A stretch of 64,000 bases of DNA from Phylloscopus collybita (taxonomy: Eukaryota > Chordata > Aves > Passeriformes > Phylloscopidae), in NCBI GenBank assembly GCA_027886175.1, contig JAJNNQ010000019.1, positions 11,084,501 to 11,148,500 on the forward strand. The letters are read 5' to 3'. Positions 47,247 to 61,130 of the stretch are shown here, piece after piece. Position 1 is the stretch's first letter. The number at the start of each line of letters is the position of its first letter. The notes beneath the pieces were generated by a model. That model was given only the letters and a program-made list of their open reading frames with translations, made no database searches and had not been told where the DNA came from. A program made the translations under genes and the position numbers.

Positions 47247-48217
47247 CCCAAATTGTTGGAGGACTCAGTCTGGGCTGGGCATCTCTGTACTTCGCCCCAC
47301 AGGGGAGTAATAGCAATCCCAGGAGGAACAGTGCCTGTCCTCAGCAGCTTGTCATCAAAATAATAATTAAAAAAGAGGCAGAAAGCAATCGAAGCTCAGG
47401 TGAGTGAGGTGAATTTCATATCAGGTAGGAATTTCTCATGGTTACAGTTTGCTGACTCTAATGCCACTCTCATAAAAATGAACATTTCTTTCCTTGGGAA
47501 TATTTCAAGATTGATGAAAAAATATGAGTTTCCTCTGGGAGAAAGGGTGGGAGAGCCAGAGACATTTGCCTAGTCCCATTTCTGCCTTCAGGGAGAAAAC
47601 AAAATTAATGGGCACCGGTTGAGCAGTCACATGTTGAGCTGAGAAACCCCACTGAGCTCTCCTAAAGCTGTGCTGAATATCTCCTCCCATGGAAAAAAAA
47701 AATCTGATATTGCATTTCACCCCAATTCAGGTACAAAAATGGCTTCAAAATCACATTCTTGAGTGCTGGGTGGGGTTTCATGTCCCAGCTGGCAGCAGAT
47801 GCATTCTGTCAGCAAGACCTCTGCTCTCTGCAGCATGCCCTGCCCAGCCTGCCCCAGTGTCACCTGTTTAATTAGCTGCTGTTCCCAGTGCCTGTGGCTC
47901 AGCTTAACTTCATGTGAACAAACCCTGCTGTGCTCCACAAGCTGGACTCCTGCTTGCACCAGGGAGAAATGAGTGCCTTTGTCTCTAGTTTTTTTTTTCC
48001 TAGACTTCATGCCTGGCAGAAATTAGAACTCAGAAACTGGGCCCAGTTGGATTCAAATGCAGCTTGGTCACTCAATCTTGTCTTTTATCTAAGGAGGAAA
48101 ATAGAAAAAAACCAAATAAACAAACAAAAAACCCCACAGTCCTCAGGGAAATGAATCCTCCACTGAACCTTGATGTGCAGCTTTCTAGGTTGCTGGGTGT
48201 GCCTGGGAGTGGGGTTA

Positions 48218-48253
48218 ATACCCATCAGAGGGATTTCATACCCATCAGAGGGA
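48218..48253. repeat. 20-bp period tandem duplication
   Basis: ATACCCATCAGAGGGA occurs at 48218 and 48238, separated by TTTC. Confidence 0.8.
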
Positions 48254-51200
48254 GGAGCATCCTCACCAGGTGCAGGAGGGGAGAGAGAGGGACCAGGAAG
48301 GCCACGTGGGGCAAACCCCACAAAGGCTGGCTGGCAAAACTGGGCTTGAGACTGAAAAAGAGCAGGTTGTAATAAGGAGATAATGGGAAGAGTGATGTCA
48401 AGAAAGAGGGGTGCCTGTTCTTCATCCTCTGCTGGACAAGGTGGGATGGACTGAAGCAGCAGCAAGAATATTTGGGGCTGGACATCAAGGAAACCCGTCC
48501 AGGACAGCAATTAAACCTGGGGCAGGCTGGCTGGGGAGAAGGCAGACACTGTCACTGTGGGGAGCAGCCCAGCTGCACTCTCTGTCTCTGGGCAGAGCAG
48601 GAGGAGCTGATCCTGTCTGCACACATGGTCTGGACCAGAAAAAATTGCTGGGGTTCAATGGCTCCATTTTCCACTGGGCCAGCCCGGGGCCAGCCCCTGC
48701 CTGACTCCCTTGGGGATCCATTTACAACCATTTTTTGTCACTTTGCCCCTTGATTTCCCAAACAGCAGCAGCACCCACCCACGGGTCAGGTACCCAGCTG
48801 GACTGGGCACCCAGCCACCCCTCCCATGAAGGGAGCTGGGCTTACTGAGCTGCAAGACAAACCTGTGCACTCCTGGGTGAGCCAAGGGGCTGGCAGTGTG
48901 CACAGCAGGGGGACAAGGACAAGTGCCTGTAAATTTTTCATAGGCTCAGACAGCAGAGGGGATCAGAAAAATACCTCTGAAAGGTTTGCTGAAATGGGAT
49001 TTTTCTTGCTTGGCTCCGTGAACTGGATCAGGAATCTCAACTGGTATCTCAGAGCACTGAAGTGATCTCTTTTCCTTTGGATACATGACCAGAGACTTCT
49101 CCAAAAAGGTGGAAGACAGGTGATATTCTTTTTCCCAAGAAGAAGTGCAGCACAGATGGGCTAGACTGCATCTACCAGACTGACCTGCATCACCCTGCCT
49201 GCCACAGCCACGTCCTGCTCCTTTCCCAGGGCTCAGCCAGCAGCCAAACCTGCCCCAACCACAGCAATCCCCCCTCCCCATGGCAGTGAGCAGCAGTGAC
49301 CTCAGGGACAGGGTTTCATCTCACTCTCAGGGTAGAGGAGGGGAGCAGGAGGGATGTGCAGGAGGGGGTAACCCTGCTGCTATGGAGTTTACCAGCTTTT
49401 TATGGTGTCTGACTTTTGTCATCTGCAAAGCTATCAGCTGAAAACGTCAAATTAGTGCTGTTAGTCCACTGCACAGCTCTTATCTGTGTCTCTCAGGATG
49501 GAAGACACTTCAAGATGATTATTGTTCCCCACTGCTCCTGAAATGAAATTGGCCCTCCCAGAGTGCTAAAAGGGAACCGAGAAATTGTTTGCCTGAATTT
49601 GCATGAAAAGCCCTGGAGACATAATGAAAGCGGGTGACAAGCCCAGTGTCACCTTCTGCCAGCTAAATGACAGAGGGAAAATTTCCTTTGTGTCTCTGCT
49701 TCACTTTAGGGCCTTGCTTCCCTCTCCTGCCCCTGGCCTGTCCCCGAGCCCCTGTGCCCCATGCATCCACCTGGCCTGACACGGGGCTGCCTCTTTTGGA
49801 GCCTGGAGGATATTCTGCCACCTGAGGAGCTATGGTCTGTCCTGCACTGAGACCTGGACCCTATTCCCAGCACAACAGCAGGGTCTGTGTGCCCAGGGCA
49901 CAGTTCTCCCACCTTCACCCCAGGCACACAGCAGGGTCTCCCTGTCCTGGAACATCCCATTCTGCTGTAGCTTTTCCCCAGTTTAGGAAGTCCTGTACAC
50001 TGCAAAGAGCTGCAGTGACACAACTTCAAGTCCCAGCCATTGCAGGTTGATATTTTCCTTTTGATCCACCTATTTGGCTGTGAGTAAGCACAGCAACACA
50101 GTCCCTCAGGACAGACTGTGTGCTTCCAGGGCTCCTCCTGATTGCCACAGGACCATCAACCCAAAGCTGCTACACCCTGGACGGGGCAGGAGTGTAATGA
50201 TGGGGCTTTGCTGGTAAAAAAACCAAACCCACAGCATCAAGGAAGGCAGTGCTGGGGAGGGGTTCCTCGCTGGACTCAGGGCAGCATTTCAGCAGCAGCT
50301 CCTGCAGTGCCCAGATGGAGCTCCAGATCCAAGGGTTGGCCCAAGAGTGCTCATCCATTTGTGTGTGTGCTTGCCCAGGCTGGGCAGACAGCTGGCTCAG
50401 GGAGAGCTGCAGCCAGCTCCCAGCAGGGAATTTGCTCACAAGTCATAGTTTGTGAAATTGCTAATTCCCACCAGCCCTGTGGTGTCTGCTGCCTTCTCCC
50501 TCCAGTGTTGGTTATTCCTTTCCTGGCAGCTTTCCTCTGTACTGGGAGCACCTTTTGATATTTCATACTCCAGGAGGAGGCCTGGAAATAATGATGCAAA
50601 CAGGCATGAAAGCTCAGAAACCCAAAGGAGAATACTGAGATCACAGAAAATGTGAAAAAAAAAAAAAAAAAAAGTAGAAATCATGGTGTATTCAGTTTGG
50701 GTTTGCTTTGTCAGGGCAGTGCTGAGACATGTCCAACCTGAGGACTCTGGAAGCTGCTTCCTGAGAGTCCAGCCTCATCGGCTCCTCTTCCCAAAACTTC
50801 ATCCCACACAGTTTTTCCATTCTCTGCCTCCAGCCAAAGGGCTGCTCGAGCACCAGTACAAGCATCTGCATGGGTGGAAATGCCTGGAGGTTCAGGGAAG
50901 ATCTGAGCTGCAGAGACCTTAAACCCACTTTGTTTCTTAATTCATACACAAAGAAATGTCCTGGAGGCAGGACCAGCTTAGCTGGGATCTCCTCCTGAGT
51001 TTTCTCCCCCTGCCATCAGCAGGAGAAGGCAGGCACAAGCCCCTGCTCAGCAGATGGGGGGAAACAACTGTTTCAAAGACGGAGAGTGCAGCAGTGCACC
51101 CCAAAACTGGTCCCAGGGCAAGGCCAGGACGGTCCCACAGGATCTGATACAGGGTTGCCACCACGGGGACCAAGTGGGACATCACCCTATCCATGACTGT

Positions 51201-53056
51201 CACACACCCTGGCACATCTGCCCCAGCAGAGCAGCACCATCCCCTCTCCCAGGTGACATCTCCCAGGTGGAACTGCAGCAGACACAAAGTCCCAGGGGGT
51301 GTTTCCTCCAGGTCTGTGTCTGCCTTTGACTCCCTGCAGCAGGTTCTGCCCGTTTGTAGCAGCAGCATCCTCCCCCTGCACTGGGCCATGGGCTGTGGAG
51401 CACCTCACACTGAGGGAACACAGCCAGAGCCACACGAGTGTCTTCATGCTGCTGCCTGGAGAAACCGTGCTGACACATTTTCCCTCTTCCCCGTCTTCCC
51501 ACCTCCAGCAGTGGGAGTTTTCTCGCTGCTTCCCCTCCCACAGCCAAGTGAAGGTGGGATGTTGTGTAACTGGAGTCCTCGGGAAGGGAAACTGAGTCAC
51601 AGCAGGGCGGCTGGGGGGGGCAAGGGAGGGCAGGGAGTGAGTCCAGCTCACCTGGGGATCCGTGGCCAGAGGAGGAGCCCCCTCTGAACGGGGGTTCAGG
51701 CACAGCAGGAGCCTCCCTGCAGCAGAACTCGTTGCCATGGCGGGGAATAAACGTGCCCGGGGCGAGACAGGAGGATCTGTAAACAGCCATCACAACCCTG
51801 GGAAGGCTTCTGTGCTCTGGCTGCCTGTGAGGGGGAAAAATCAGATGGAAAAATACACAGCTGGGAATTAGGAGGGATTTTTCAGAGTCAACAAGGCCTG
51901 GTTACAGGGTCAGAGAAGGGAGCTTGTGGGTCAGTGGTGAAATGAAAGCAGCAATTACAATGGGAAAATGTACAAATGTATATATGGCCAAGGAAAAACA
52001 AATAGTAGTTCTTATGTTATGGAAGATATGAGATGTTAAGAATTCAAAAAAACAATTAAAATAGCAGGGAAAAAGCATACCCAGAAGGGCTAAGGGCAAT
52101 AAGAATGGAGTTTTAAAAATTTTATTTGTATTGTTACAGACAAATGCTTAATAGAGATGGCAAAATTGCTAATGATACATAACAGGCAGAAACAGGCAGC
52201 AAATATTTCTGTTTGGTATTTGGAAATGAGCAGGCAGCTATATTTGTCTCACGTCAAGCTGCTGAAGCACTTTCTAGTTCATTAATTATGTGGCCTTATT
52301 AAATATCATCTGCCAGGAATAAACACTGGAGAAGTGGTAGGCCAGGGTGCCTCAGCTCCATGTCCTGCCTGAGCCAGCTGCTGGAGTGAAGCCCAGAGCC
52401 AGGGATGCTGCAGGAGGTAAAGGTGAGCTGGCTCCTGCAGAGATCGGGGGTGACCCAGATCGCTGCTGCCTGCTCAGCCCGGCTTTAATCCTACGCAAAG
52501 GAAAAGACAAGCTGATGTAAGATTCAATTAATAAAGAATTAAAGGATAGAAATCTAATTAATGCCAGTCCGCATGGTTTATGGAAAACAATGTCTTGTCA
52601 AACAAAGCTGGCTCATTCCACAGTGGGGTGATGTTGGGTGAACAGAGGTGACTGCATCGCTGCACCAAGCCACAATTTGTGGGGTCTGGCTCTGAGCTGG
52701 AGGGTGCTTGGCCCCCCAAAACTGAGGCTGGCAGACTGTCAGCAAAGGGTGTGCAGTTGGGGTGAAATGGGGACTGGGAGCAGCTCACAGCATTGCAGGG
52801 ACTCTCCCCCTGCCCAGGCTCACCCCAGCTCCTGCCCTGCTGGCAGGCTGGAGCTGTGGTGACACTCACAGGGACCCTGCTGCCACCCCCTCAGCTCCTA
52901 ATGGCTGGAGTTTTCTGTGCTCACTGAGGCAGAAGAACATCCTTGGTGGCTGTCCCCCCTGCAGGAGGGACTCTGGCTGTCCCCCTCGATGATGTGTAAG
53001 GTGAAATGACCTCACCTCAACTCCTGCTCCTTTCACAGTCAACCCACCAGCTGGCT
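48254..53056. other. Non-coding sequence, no gene recognised
   Basis: Includes an A19 run (50655-50673). AT-rich, non-repetitive patches at about 49,370-49,640, 51,940-52,330 and 52,500-52,600 (TTCATTAATTATGTGG, CAATTAATAAAGAATTAAAG) stand out from GC-rich surroundings and could be conserved elements. No coding potential was seen. Confidence 0.35.
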
Positions 53057-53076
53057 TTCCCCCTTTTTCTTTCTTT

Positions 53077-53128
<52 letters not shown>

Positions 53129-53130
53129 CC
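53057..53130. repeat. Pyrimidine tract ending in an uninterrupted T50
   Basis: CCCCCTTTTTCTTTCTTTCC is followed by 50 consecutive T (53079-53128). No retroelement body was recognised on the side expected for a poly(A) tail, so its origin is unclear. Confidence 0.95.
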
Positions 53131-53639
53131 ATGATTCCCTTGTTGCTTTTGTGCTGATTTCTTTCTTCCCCTTTGTTTTAATCAAGGATAAGATTTTGGA
53201 GGCAAAATAGACTACAAACAAGGCACAAGGAAGGGGACAGGCCATGTCCAGCAGTGCCCCGCACATCTGGTAATTGGCCTTCACCCCCAGCACAGTGGGG
53301 CTCCTACAGGCACTGGGCAGGCATCCCCCGCATGCCAGAGGCAGGGGTTTATCATTCATATTTCTCCCATGCTGGGACATCACTCTGCTTTCACTCCCGA
53401 GGAGGAATTACCCTTAGAAGAAATGCAAAGTTTTCTACAGAGGCAGGTCCCCAGGTATCTGTCACATCACCTCGAGGTGCAGCACCAGAGGGGGACTGAG
53501 AGATCTGCCTTCAGGGAGGGCTTGAAAAGTCTCTTTATCAATGGGAAGGAAATGGAGAGAACAACTTCTGTGCCAGGCAGGTGAGCAGAGGGAAGAGGGA
53601 ACACATCGTGGGCATCCCAGCACCCTGGTGCACTCTGGT

Positions 53640-54300
53640 GCCACGAGCCCGGCTGGCCCCGAGCCGCAGCGAGGCCACATCCCCGTGCAGCTGTCCCCTC
53701 CCGGGCACTGTGTCCCAGGGCGGGAGCAGAGGTCTCTCTGCTTCATCTGCGCTCCGAGGCTCAGCCCCTTTCAGCCTCATTGCGATTCCGTGTCCTCGCG
53801 GCGTCTCCTGACACTGGATCATTTACAATGCCCAGGAGGCAAATACAATGACTCATTATTATTAGTTAATGAAGCATCCAAGCACTAAACCCACAGTCTG
53901 CCGAACGGATAAAGAGCTCAGGCTGAATCCGATTTACCACGCATCTCGCCGGGTCCTCCGGCAGCGATGGAGCTGCTGCAGCCCCCGGCCCCTTCCCACT
54001 CTGGATGGAGGCAGGAGCGGGGCGGGAGCATCATCCCACTGCCGGGGCTGGGGAGCGCTGCTGGCTGCTCCCGCTGCGCCGCCGCGCAGAGCACAGACCG
54101 CCAGGAAGGCGCTGCCACCCTCCCTCCTGCAGTGCCAACCCCCCGACACACAGCTGGCTGCAAAGCCACCAGCCCCAGGGGACAAGGGAGCCCAGGGGAC
54201 AGGGCATGGTGCTCTGCATTGCGAGCCTGCGCCCAGGGGTCAGGCTGGGGAGAGGGCAGGGGGAGGCCGGAAGGACATGACCCGTCCTTGGCCGGCAGCA
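53640..54300. other. GC-rich CpG block with an AT-rich insert, candidate distal CpG island
   Basis: CpG-dense segments lie at about 53,640-53,810 and 53,930-54,110 (CTGCGCCGCCGCGCAGAGC). They flank an AT-rich patch (ATTATTATTAGTTAATGAAG) at about 53,850 and are followed at 54,340-54,440 by another AT-rich stretch (AATAAATATTTGATAAC). There is no recognised first exon. Confidence 0.3.
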
Positions 54301-54440
54301 TGGGTAAGGCAGAATTTCTCAGGCTGCATCTCCCTTCCCAGAAGAATAAATATTTGATAACAAATTACTTTGAAGATAATCCACTTAATCCTTTGCCATG
54401 TCTCCAGGTTTCAATATAATTAAAGTGTGATTAATGTTCT

Positions 54441-57400
54441 AAAGAAAAGCGAAAACCCCGTGCCTCTTCTTGCCCCCTCTGCAGGCTGCAGGGGACAATG
54501 ATCCATGACAGAGACAATGGGGTCCTACCAAAATCACTGCTGGTGGCCAAGTAAAGTCCAGAACTGGACCTACACACATCCTGCATGGCTCAAACCAGCA
54601 GGCTTGGAGCAAGGACAGGCAAACCAGATGTGCTTCTGGCACCGGGAAGGGCTGACAGTGCTCCTGCACTTCCCAGGAGCTGCTCACACAGATGCATCCC
54701 TTGGACTGGAAAGGGGCTTTTGACCCCATATCAGCTTCCTTCCAATTCTCCACCAGCCTGTCACTTTGATTAGCCCTTATCCCCCACTCAGGGCTGCTGA
54801 TGTCCCTCTGGTGTCCCAGTCTGTGGTCTGCAGAGCTGGCAGGATGCTCTTCTGCATTTCCCAAGGGCTGATGCAGCTCCAAACCAGGACTTTCATATCC
54901 TCAGCCCCTTAACCCCACCTCCACAGAGGCAAAAATCTATTATAGTGGTATCTTGGCAGGGATACACACGTGACAGTGCAGAACTGTGTGGGCTGGGGAG
55001 CAGCACAGAGGGGAGATGTGTGGGCTGTGCCCTGCTGATGGAGTGGGATCACCTTTCCACTCCTCAAGCACTGAAACCGGGGTTGAGTCAGTTGATTAAA
55101 AATAGAGAGTGAGGGGAGGTGTGAAAGCTGTGGGGAAAAAAGGAAAACAGGAGAAAAATAAAGAAAAGCCAACCAACCTAAGACAATCTGCATTTGCCTC
55201 CCCAAAGGTCCTGGAGCTGGGAAGTGGGGGGCTGGCACTTGGGGTATTTCAAGAGCTGAGATACCCCCAGGGAGCCATGGTGACCTCTCCCTGGTGCTCC
55301 CAGACGTGGCAGCACTCGTCCCCACGGGGGTGGTGGCAGCTCTGACTTGCCACACCTCAGAGCACACAGCAAGGGGTCCGAGGGATGGGTGGGGGGTGCC
55401 GGCAGCAGGTGACACCACTGGAGTTGGAGGTCAGGACCCTCCCTCTGCTCCTCACTTCCCAGCACAGCTATCAGGGACTCAGATATTCAGAAACACCACG
55501 AGGTGCATCCTTCACTGCCAGCAGACTCCCTTGTCCTGGAGCTGTTTGCAGCAAACCCAGGCTGGATTTTCTGGATTTTGCTGATCAGTGTTGAATGAAG
55601 TTCCCTACAGACCATCACCACAATGTGCCTGGGGCATCACAGGCACAGCCACATGTGTGTTCCCTACCATCAGGGCAGAGCAGAGGAGAGGAAAGAGGCA
55701 GCCCTGGCTGCTCACACTCATATATTCCACTTCCCTTGTGGCAAAGCAGCTTTCCCAGCCAGCACTGGGAGGATGGATGTTGCTGCATGCAGCTCTGCTC
55801 TTGGTCCTGCATGACTGGTGCCACCAGCTTGTCATCCCCAGGGAATTCCCCAGTTCCGAGGCAGCTCCTTTCAAGGCTGGGTGCCCTGAAGAGTTCCCAG
55901 CTCCAGCACAGGCTGAGGGGAGACAGATGAGCAGCCACAGTGGTAGAGCTGAACTGGGGTTCTCATAGCAGATGATCCTGCCTGGGGACATCGCAGCACA
56001 TCATGGGCACGAAGCCTTGGTGCCTGGCAAGCAGAGCTGCCCATGCCAGCCAGGGGAATGTCACACTTTGCCTGCACCTAACGAGGATATGGATCCTGCC
56101 TAAAATCACACTGTGCTTTCACTGCTCCAGTCCTGGCAGGGCTTTCCTTGTTGTGTGCCCTAGGATAGTTTTGTTTTCAGGTCGATCCTGTTAAGGAAGC
56201 TTTGGCGCTCAGGACCATTCATCATGAAGTTAAAAGCCACCTCAGCTGAGGGAGCGTGGGAGAGCGGCACAGAGCTGCGCTTATCAGACACCTCAGCCCA
56301 ATCAATGCCGGCTCTAAGGACACTGATAAAGCTGCAGTGTTCAGAATATGAGGTTTAGCTATTGAATGTCAATAGCTGGCCAGTGCTTTTAAGCGTCAAA
56401 CACAGCAGGCATCTCACTGCAAGTCAGGATGCTGCCCTGAAGCTGCCTCTGCAGCCAGCAGGGCAGGGACAGGAAAATCTGCTGAAGAGAAGGAGCCAGT
56501 TGTCGAAGCCTGCCAAACTGTCAATGGAAAAAGAGTTACACTGCTGAAGGATCAGTTATTCAACAGAGATGGCAGTTTCATTGCTGGGATGAATCACGGA
56601 GCCGTGGCAGCCTTGGGGGAACTCTGCCTGGCAGAGGCTGTGCAGCCATCAGGGTCCCTGCTGCTGGAAGCTCTCAGCATGATGCTGGCCACCAAGAGCA
56701 GGGTGGGTTTCTGACAAAATACCATCAGTTTTTGCATCACAGGCTGCAGGGTTTACATTAAATTATAATGATAACTATAAGGAATAAAACTCAGCACGTT
56801 CCAAATTTTTCTCTTGCAGGTGTTCAGCACAGTGCAGTCTGCAAGGCAAGAGAGCTCTGCTCTGTGTAATTTGCTTTTGCTGTACCCCGGGGTAACCCTG
56901 AGGAAGGGAAGAAACAATTGCTTTCTCAAGCCTTCCTCCCTGCTTCTTTCCTCCCTACACTTTCCCCATTGAATTCGGACTCCCAAACAGAACGAGGCAA
57001 AGAAACTCTCCTGGTGCTCTCTGACCGAGCTCTCTGTAGCAGGAAGAGGTATTTTAGGAGCATCCTGCTGGCTTTTCTCTCTCCCCTTACAGGACCTAGA
57101 CAGCCACAGTGCTAAAAACCAGTGGAAAAGGGGTTGAAATCAGCCTCAACCAGCAGCTCCAAAAACCATTTGGCAGTGCAGGAACCCCAAAGTCCCATCC
57201 CTGGCTGTCCCTCCTCACTGTCCCCTGAGCCCTGGGATGCCCCTGAGGGCTGTGCCCACACTGAGGCACTGAGGGCTCACCTGGGGCACTGCCAGCAGGG
57301 AAATTTTGTATTTGTTTCCCTTGAAAATATGTCCTTAACGGGCAGTTAACATTATGCTTAAGTGACAAGGAATTACACATTTCATTTAAGAGCAGGCACA

Positions 57401-58607
57401 AGGAACAGTGTAATTCCCTATAGACTAATGGTGCATTTCTCCTCACAGACAGTCAATTAAATATTTAATCAGCACAATAGCCATTTAAGTATTGTATATG
57501 GCCATAAATACAACCCAATACATTTCCATGCCACATTAAGCTGAAGCTTGTAGACACTTGTCTCCCCAGCACCAGGCACGACAGCTCGGTCAACGCATCC
57601 TTCGAAAGCAGATTCTATTTATTTTCTGTCATATTAAGCAGGCATCATTTCTGTCCTGTCCCAGCCAAGTATATTAACTCCTCAGCAGCACCATGTGAAT
57701 AATCTGCATCAAATTGTGGGCTAGGGGAAGATTCCTGCCTTCTTGCTCAGCAGCTGTTTGTGAGGTGACTGCAAATTTATTTGAATAATTTCTCTTCGGG
57801 TCACATCCTGGAGCTGCAGCAGTGGCTGGAGGGGCACTGCTCCCTGTGCTCCTCGGTGCTTTAGAAGAGATGAAAGATTCAGCAATTAAAAACAAGCTAG
57901 AAAAAGAAAGGGAAAGAAGAGAATTCTGCTTCTCCTCATTTAATAGAGAGAGCTGAGGTTGGAAAAGCATAAAAATTTAGGTTTGCAGACAGAGCACTGC
58001 CAGAAGAAGGGAGAGAGGGAGGGATGGGGCATATGGAACCCTCTAAGGACATAGCAGAGCACTGGGTTTGGGGTCCTGGTGGCAGCACAGCACAGGCTGT
58101 GGGCACAAATGTCCCCCATGGGGAAGTGGAGCTGGCCCCAAAGGAGAGCAGTGCTGGATCTGAGCATGCAGGACCATTCCAGTGCAGTGTCCAGAGAGAG
58201 AAACATTAATTCCTCTTTCCCACCATCTGAGAGATGTGTTCATTCCAAGTGTCTTCGTTCAGCCTTGATTTCTGCTCTGCTCACTTCAAGTTCCCACTTC
58301 TCAAGCTCTCATCGGCTCAATTATAACCATAAGAATAAATCTATTTACGGTGCATTGTTGCAAAATGAATCAATAAACCTGAAGCAAGCACAAGGCCAAA
58401 TCCTTGACATCCCAAATGGTTTTGTGTCAGCTGCAGCAGGGGCTGCCTCCTACATCTCCTCTGAGTCTCCCAGGTGAATGCTGTTTGCAAGCACAGAGGT
58501 CATTCCTGGCACAGAATATTAAGCTCATGGATTATTGACAGATGATTTTCTTTTCTGGCTTCTGAGCAACTTCAGATACAACTCAAAATCCTGTTTTTAG
58601 TTTTGGC
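54441..58607. other. Non-coding sequence, no gene recognised
   Basis: Mixed-composition DNA. The patch at 57,440-57,660 (CAATTAAATATTTAATCAGC, GCCATTTAAGTATTG) is AT-rich and non-repetitive. No exons were recognised on either strand. Confidence 0.35.
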
Positions 58608-58653
58608 AGCCACAGTGATCAGTGCTGGTAAAGCAATGAGAGGGATATGAACC
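58608..58653. repeat. Probable source copy of a 46-bp duplicated segment
   Basis: AGCCACAGTGATCAGTGCTG through GGGATATGAACC is identical over 46 bp to 61138-61183. Here the sequence continues into unrelated DNA with no flanking repeat, so this is taken as the template. Confidence 0.85.
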
Positions 58654-61130
58654 CTTGCTTGTGGAGATAAGCTGTGCTTGGAAAAGGGGTCTTTGCTTGA
58701 CTTCAAGATTTCCAGCACATATCAAGGGCACAGCACCTAAATATGGCAGAGCTCCCAAAAATCAGGGACCATGTGACTAGAGGGGTGTGGCACAGTAAAT
58801 CCTGCAAAATGCCACTGTGAAAGCCTTTTCCAGGGTTGTGAGCCAACCTTTGGAGACCTGGAGACTGTGTGTAAAGGAGGTGGTGTGTAAAGGAAAGGTC
58901 AAACAATGGGAGGGACACCAGATTTTGGTTCATTTTGCTGTTTTAGAGCAGTTTCTGGAGAAATCTGTTACATTACATAAATGCTTGGGAAAGTAAAGGC
59001 CGTGTAACTCGCTGGAGGCCAATGCACAGACAAGGCACCCCAGGCTGAGTGGGATCACACTTCCCCTGCGAGCTGCGCTGGCCAGCCAGGACTGTGACAG
59101 GCAGCTTCCTGACCTCACAGAGCTTCATTCTGACACATTATTCCATCCTCAGCCAGGCTACCAGCATGCTTTTGCTGACTGCATCATCTTGGCTGAAGCA
59201 CAGCAAGGCTTGAAGCCACACGAATGCCCTCAGTTCTGTGCCCCTTGCCCTAATTACAACCTGAATTTCATCAGAAGTCAGTTTGATCCCAGGCACGGGG
59301 AGAAATGGAGCTGGGAACCTGCCCCACAGGTGTCCCCAGCCACCCCCACGGGCTTCCTGCTCATAAATCCCCTTCCATTAGGAAACAACAGGCAAGCACC
59401 AAGGGTGGTTTACACTCTTCTGTCTCTGTTGCTCTTAGTTCAACCTCTGCAACAGCTGCCAGGAGCCATAAATCACCAAGCACAGTCCTGGAGCTGGGGA
59501 TCACTGTCTTGTAAAACAAACATCTTCCAGATTTTGTAGCACCTGATGCTGGTTACAAACTGTTGGTTGTCAAATTCTTCCTCTCCCATTTATTTCCCAG
59601 CCCCTCATCTCTGCTGCTCCTTGTCTGCCATATATCTTCCGTTTATTGTTATTTCTTTTCCCCCTTTGTTTTAATAACTCTTTTACTGTGGATTCTTGTA
59701 AAAACAGCTGCTCCAGCCAGTAAAAAAGAAAAAAAAAAAAAAAAGAATACCTAGAAACAGATGCCCTGGCATTGCTTCAGCTGTAATCTGTTCGATTTAT
59801 AATTCCTCTTCAGTTCAATATTGATTCAGAATAAAGCAACTCAAAACACATTGGCAGCTCACATCTTCTTGTAGCCTTCTCCAGTCTTTCTTCTTCTCTG
59901 CCACAACATTTCTTTTCTCTTCATCCACACAATCTAAAATATGCAGAGGAACAATCCAATCCAAGCTGATGAGATATACCCAGGTGCCTGTAGAGCAGAG
60001 GGTTTATGTTTGTGGAAGCTCAGAGAAATGATGTCAGCTCATTTTTTATTGTTTTAATTTATTTCCTCTTGTCCAGCATTATCTGCCTCCTCCCAGCAGC
60101 TCCCCCATTAAGTCACTGCCCTGTGTTTCAGGGACTTTGGGAGTCCCCAGAGCTCACAGGGAAGCAGTGGCAGCCTGGCAGCCGTGAGCCAGAGCACAGA
60201 ACCTGCCAGGGGATACAGCTGGGGCCATTCCCCTCGGGCTCTGGGTGCAGGAGCCCAGGGGAATGGGCATTGAGGCTCCTCATCTGCCACTGAACAGCTC
60301 CACAGGGATTAGTGAGTCCCCTGGCACCACACTGAGAAGGAAACACTGGAATTTTGCTTCCATAAAGTGATGTGAGAGCCCCCACAGGACAGGAGAAAGC
60401 TGTTAGCACACACCTCAGGTCTGTGGGATAAAAAAGCCCATTTAGGATGCATGTGTTAAATATAAGGCACCAGATGTCCCTGAAGCCTGACTGTAAGTGG
60501 CTCGAGGGCCACATCACCCATCCACCAGCACACAGATTTCTTTTGACTGACCCCACACCAATGAGACTCTACCTAAGTGCTGAGTGGAAGGGCTGTCTGG
60601 AGCCTGAAAGAAGAATCTGCTCTTTTGAACATTTTCCCGCACTTTAGACAATGCTACCTGCCTCTTACATCTCAGTTTCTCTCAGGACTATTTGCTTTGA
60701 ATGGTTGGGACTATTTATAACTGGCCAAGTCCAGGGTTTCTTTCTCATTCCTGAGAAAGCTCTGCCAGTCCCACAAGCTGTCTCTTCACATTTAGGCAGT
60801 GTAAATGTATTAATTTCTTCTTTAGGAGGTGTAGCCTAAACTCTCATTTGTAAAAACTCAGATGGTCTCCAGCCTCACATCTCACACAGATACAGTACCA
60901 CCCACATTCTCCAAGCCCAGCAGATCCCATTAGGTTTCCCCTCAGATTCTCCCCTGTGTTCTCTTCTCCTCTGGCTGCTTTTCCCTCTGAGGAAATGGGC
61001 CCACAAAGCTCAAGGACAGCACACAAAGCTCAGCAGCCACATGTGTCTGTGCTTACCTAAAGCCAGGCTCTAAGATTTAGGCACAAATTTAGGATGTGTC
61101 AGTCCTATGATAGGGCATGAAATGCCACTT
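58654..61130. other. Non-coding sequence, no gene recognised
   Basis: Contains an A-rich run at about 59,725-59,745. No exon or repeat family was recognised. Confidence 0.35.
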
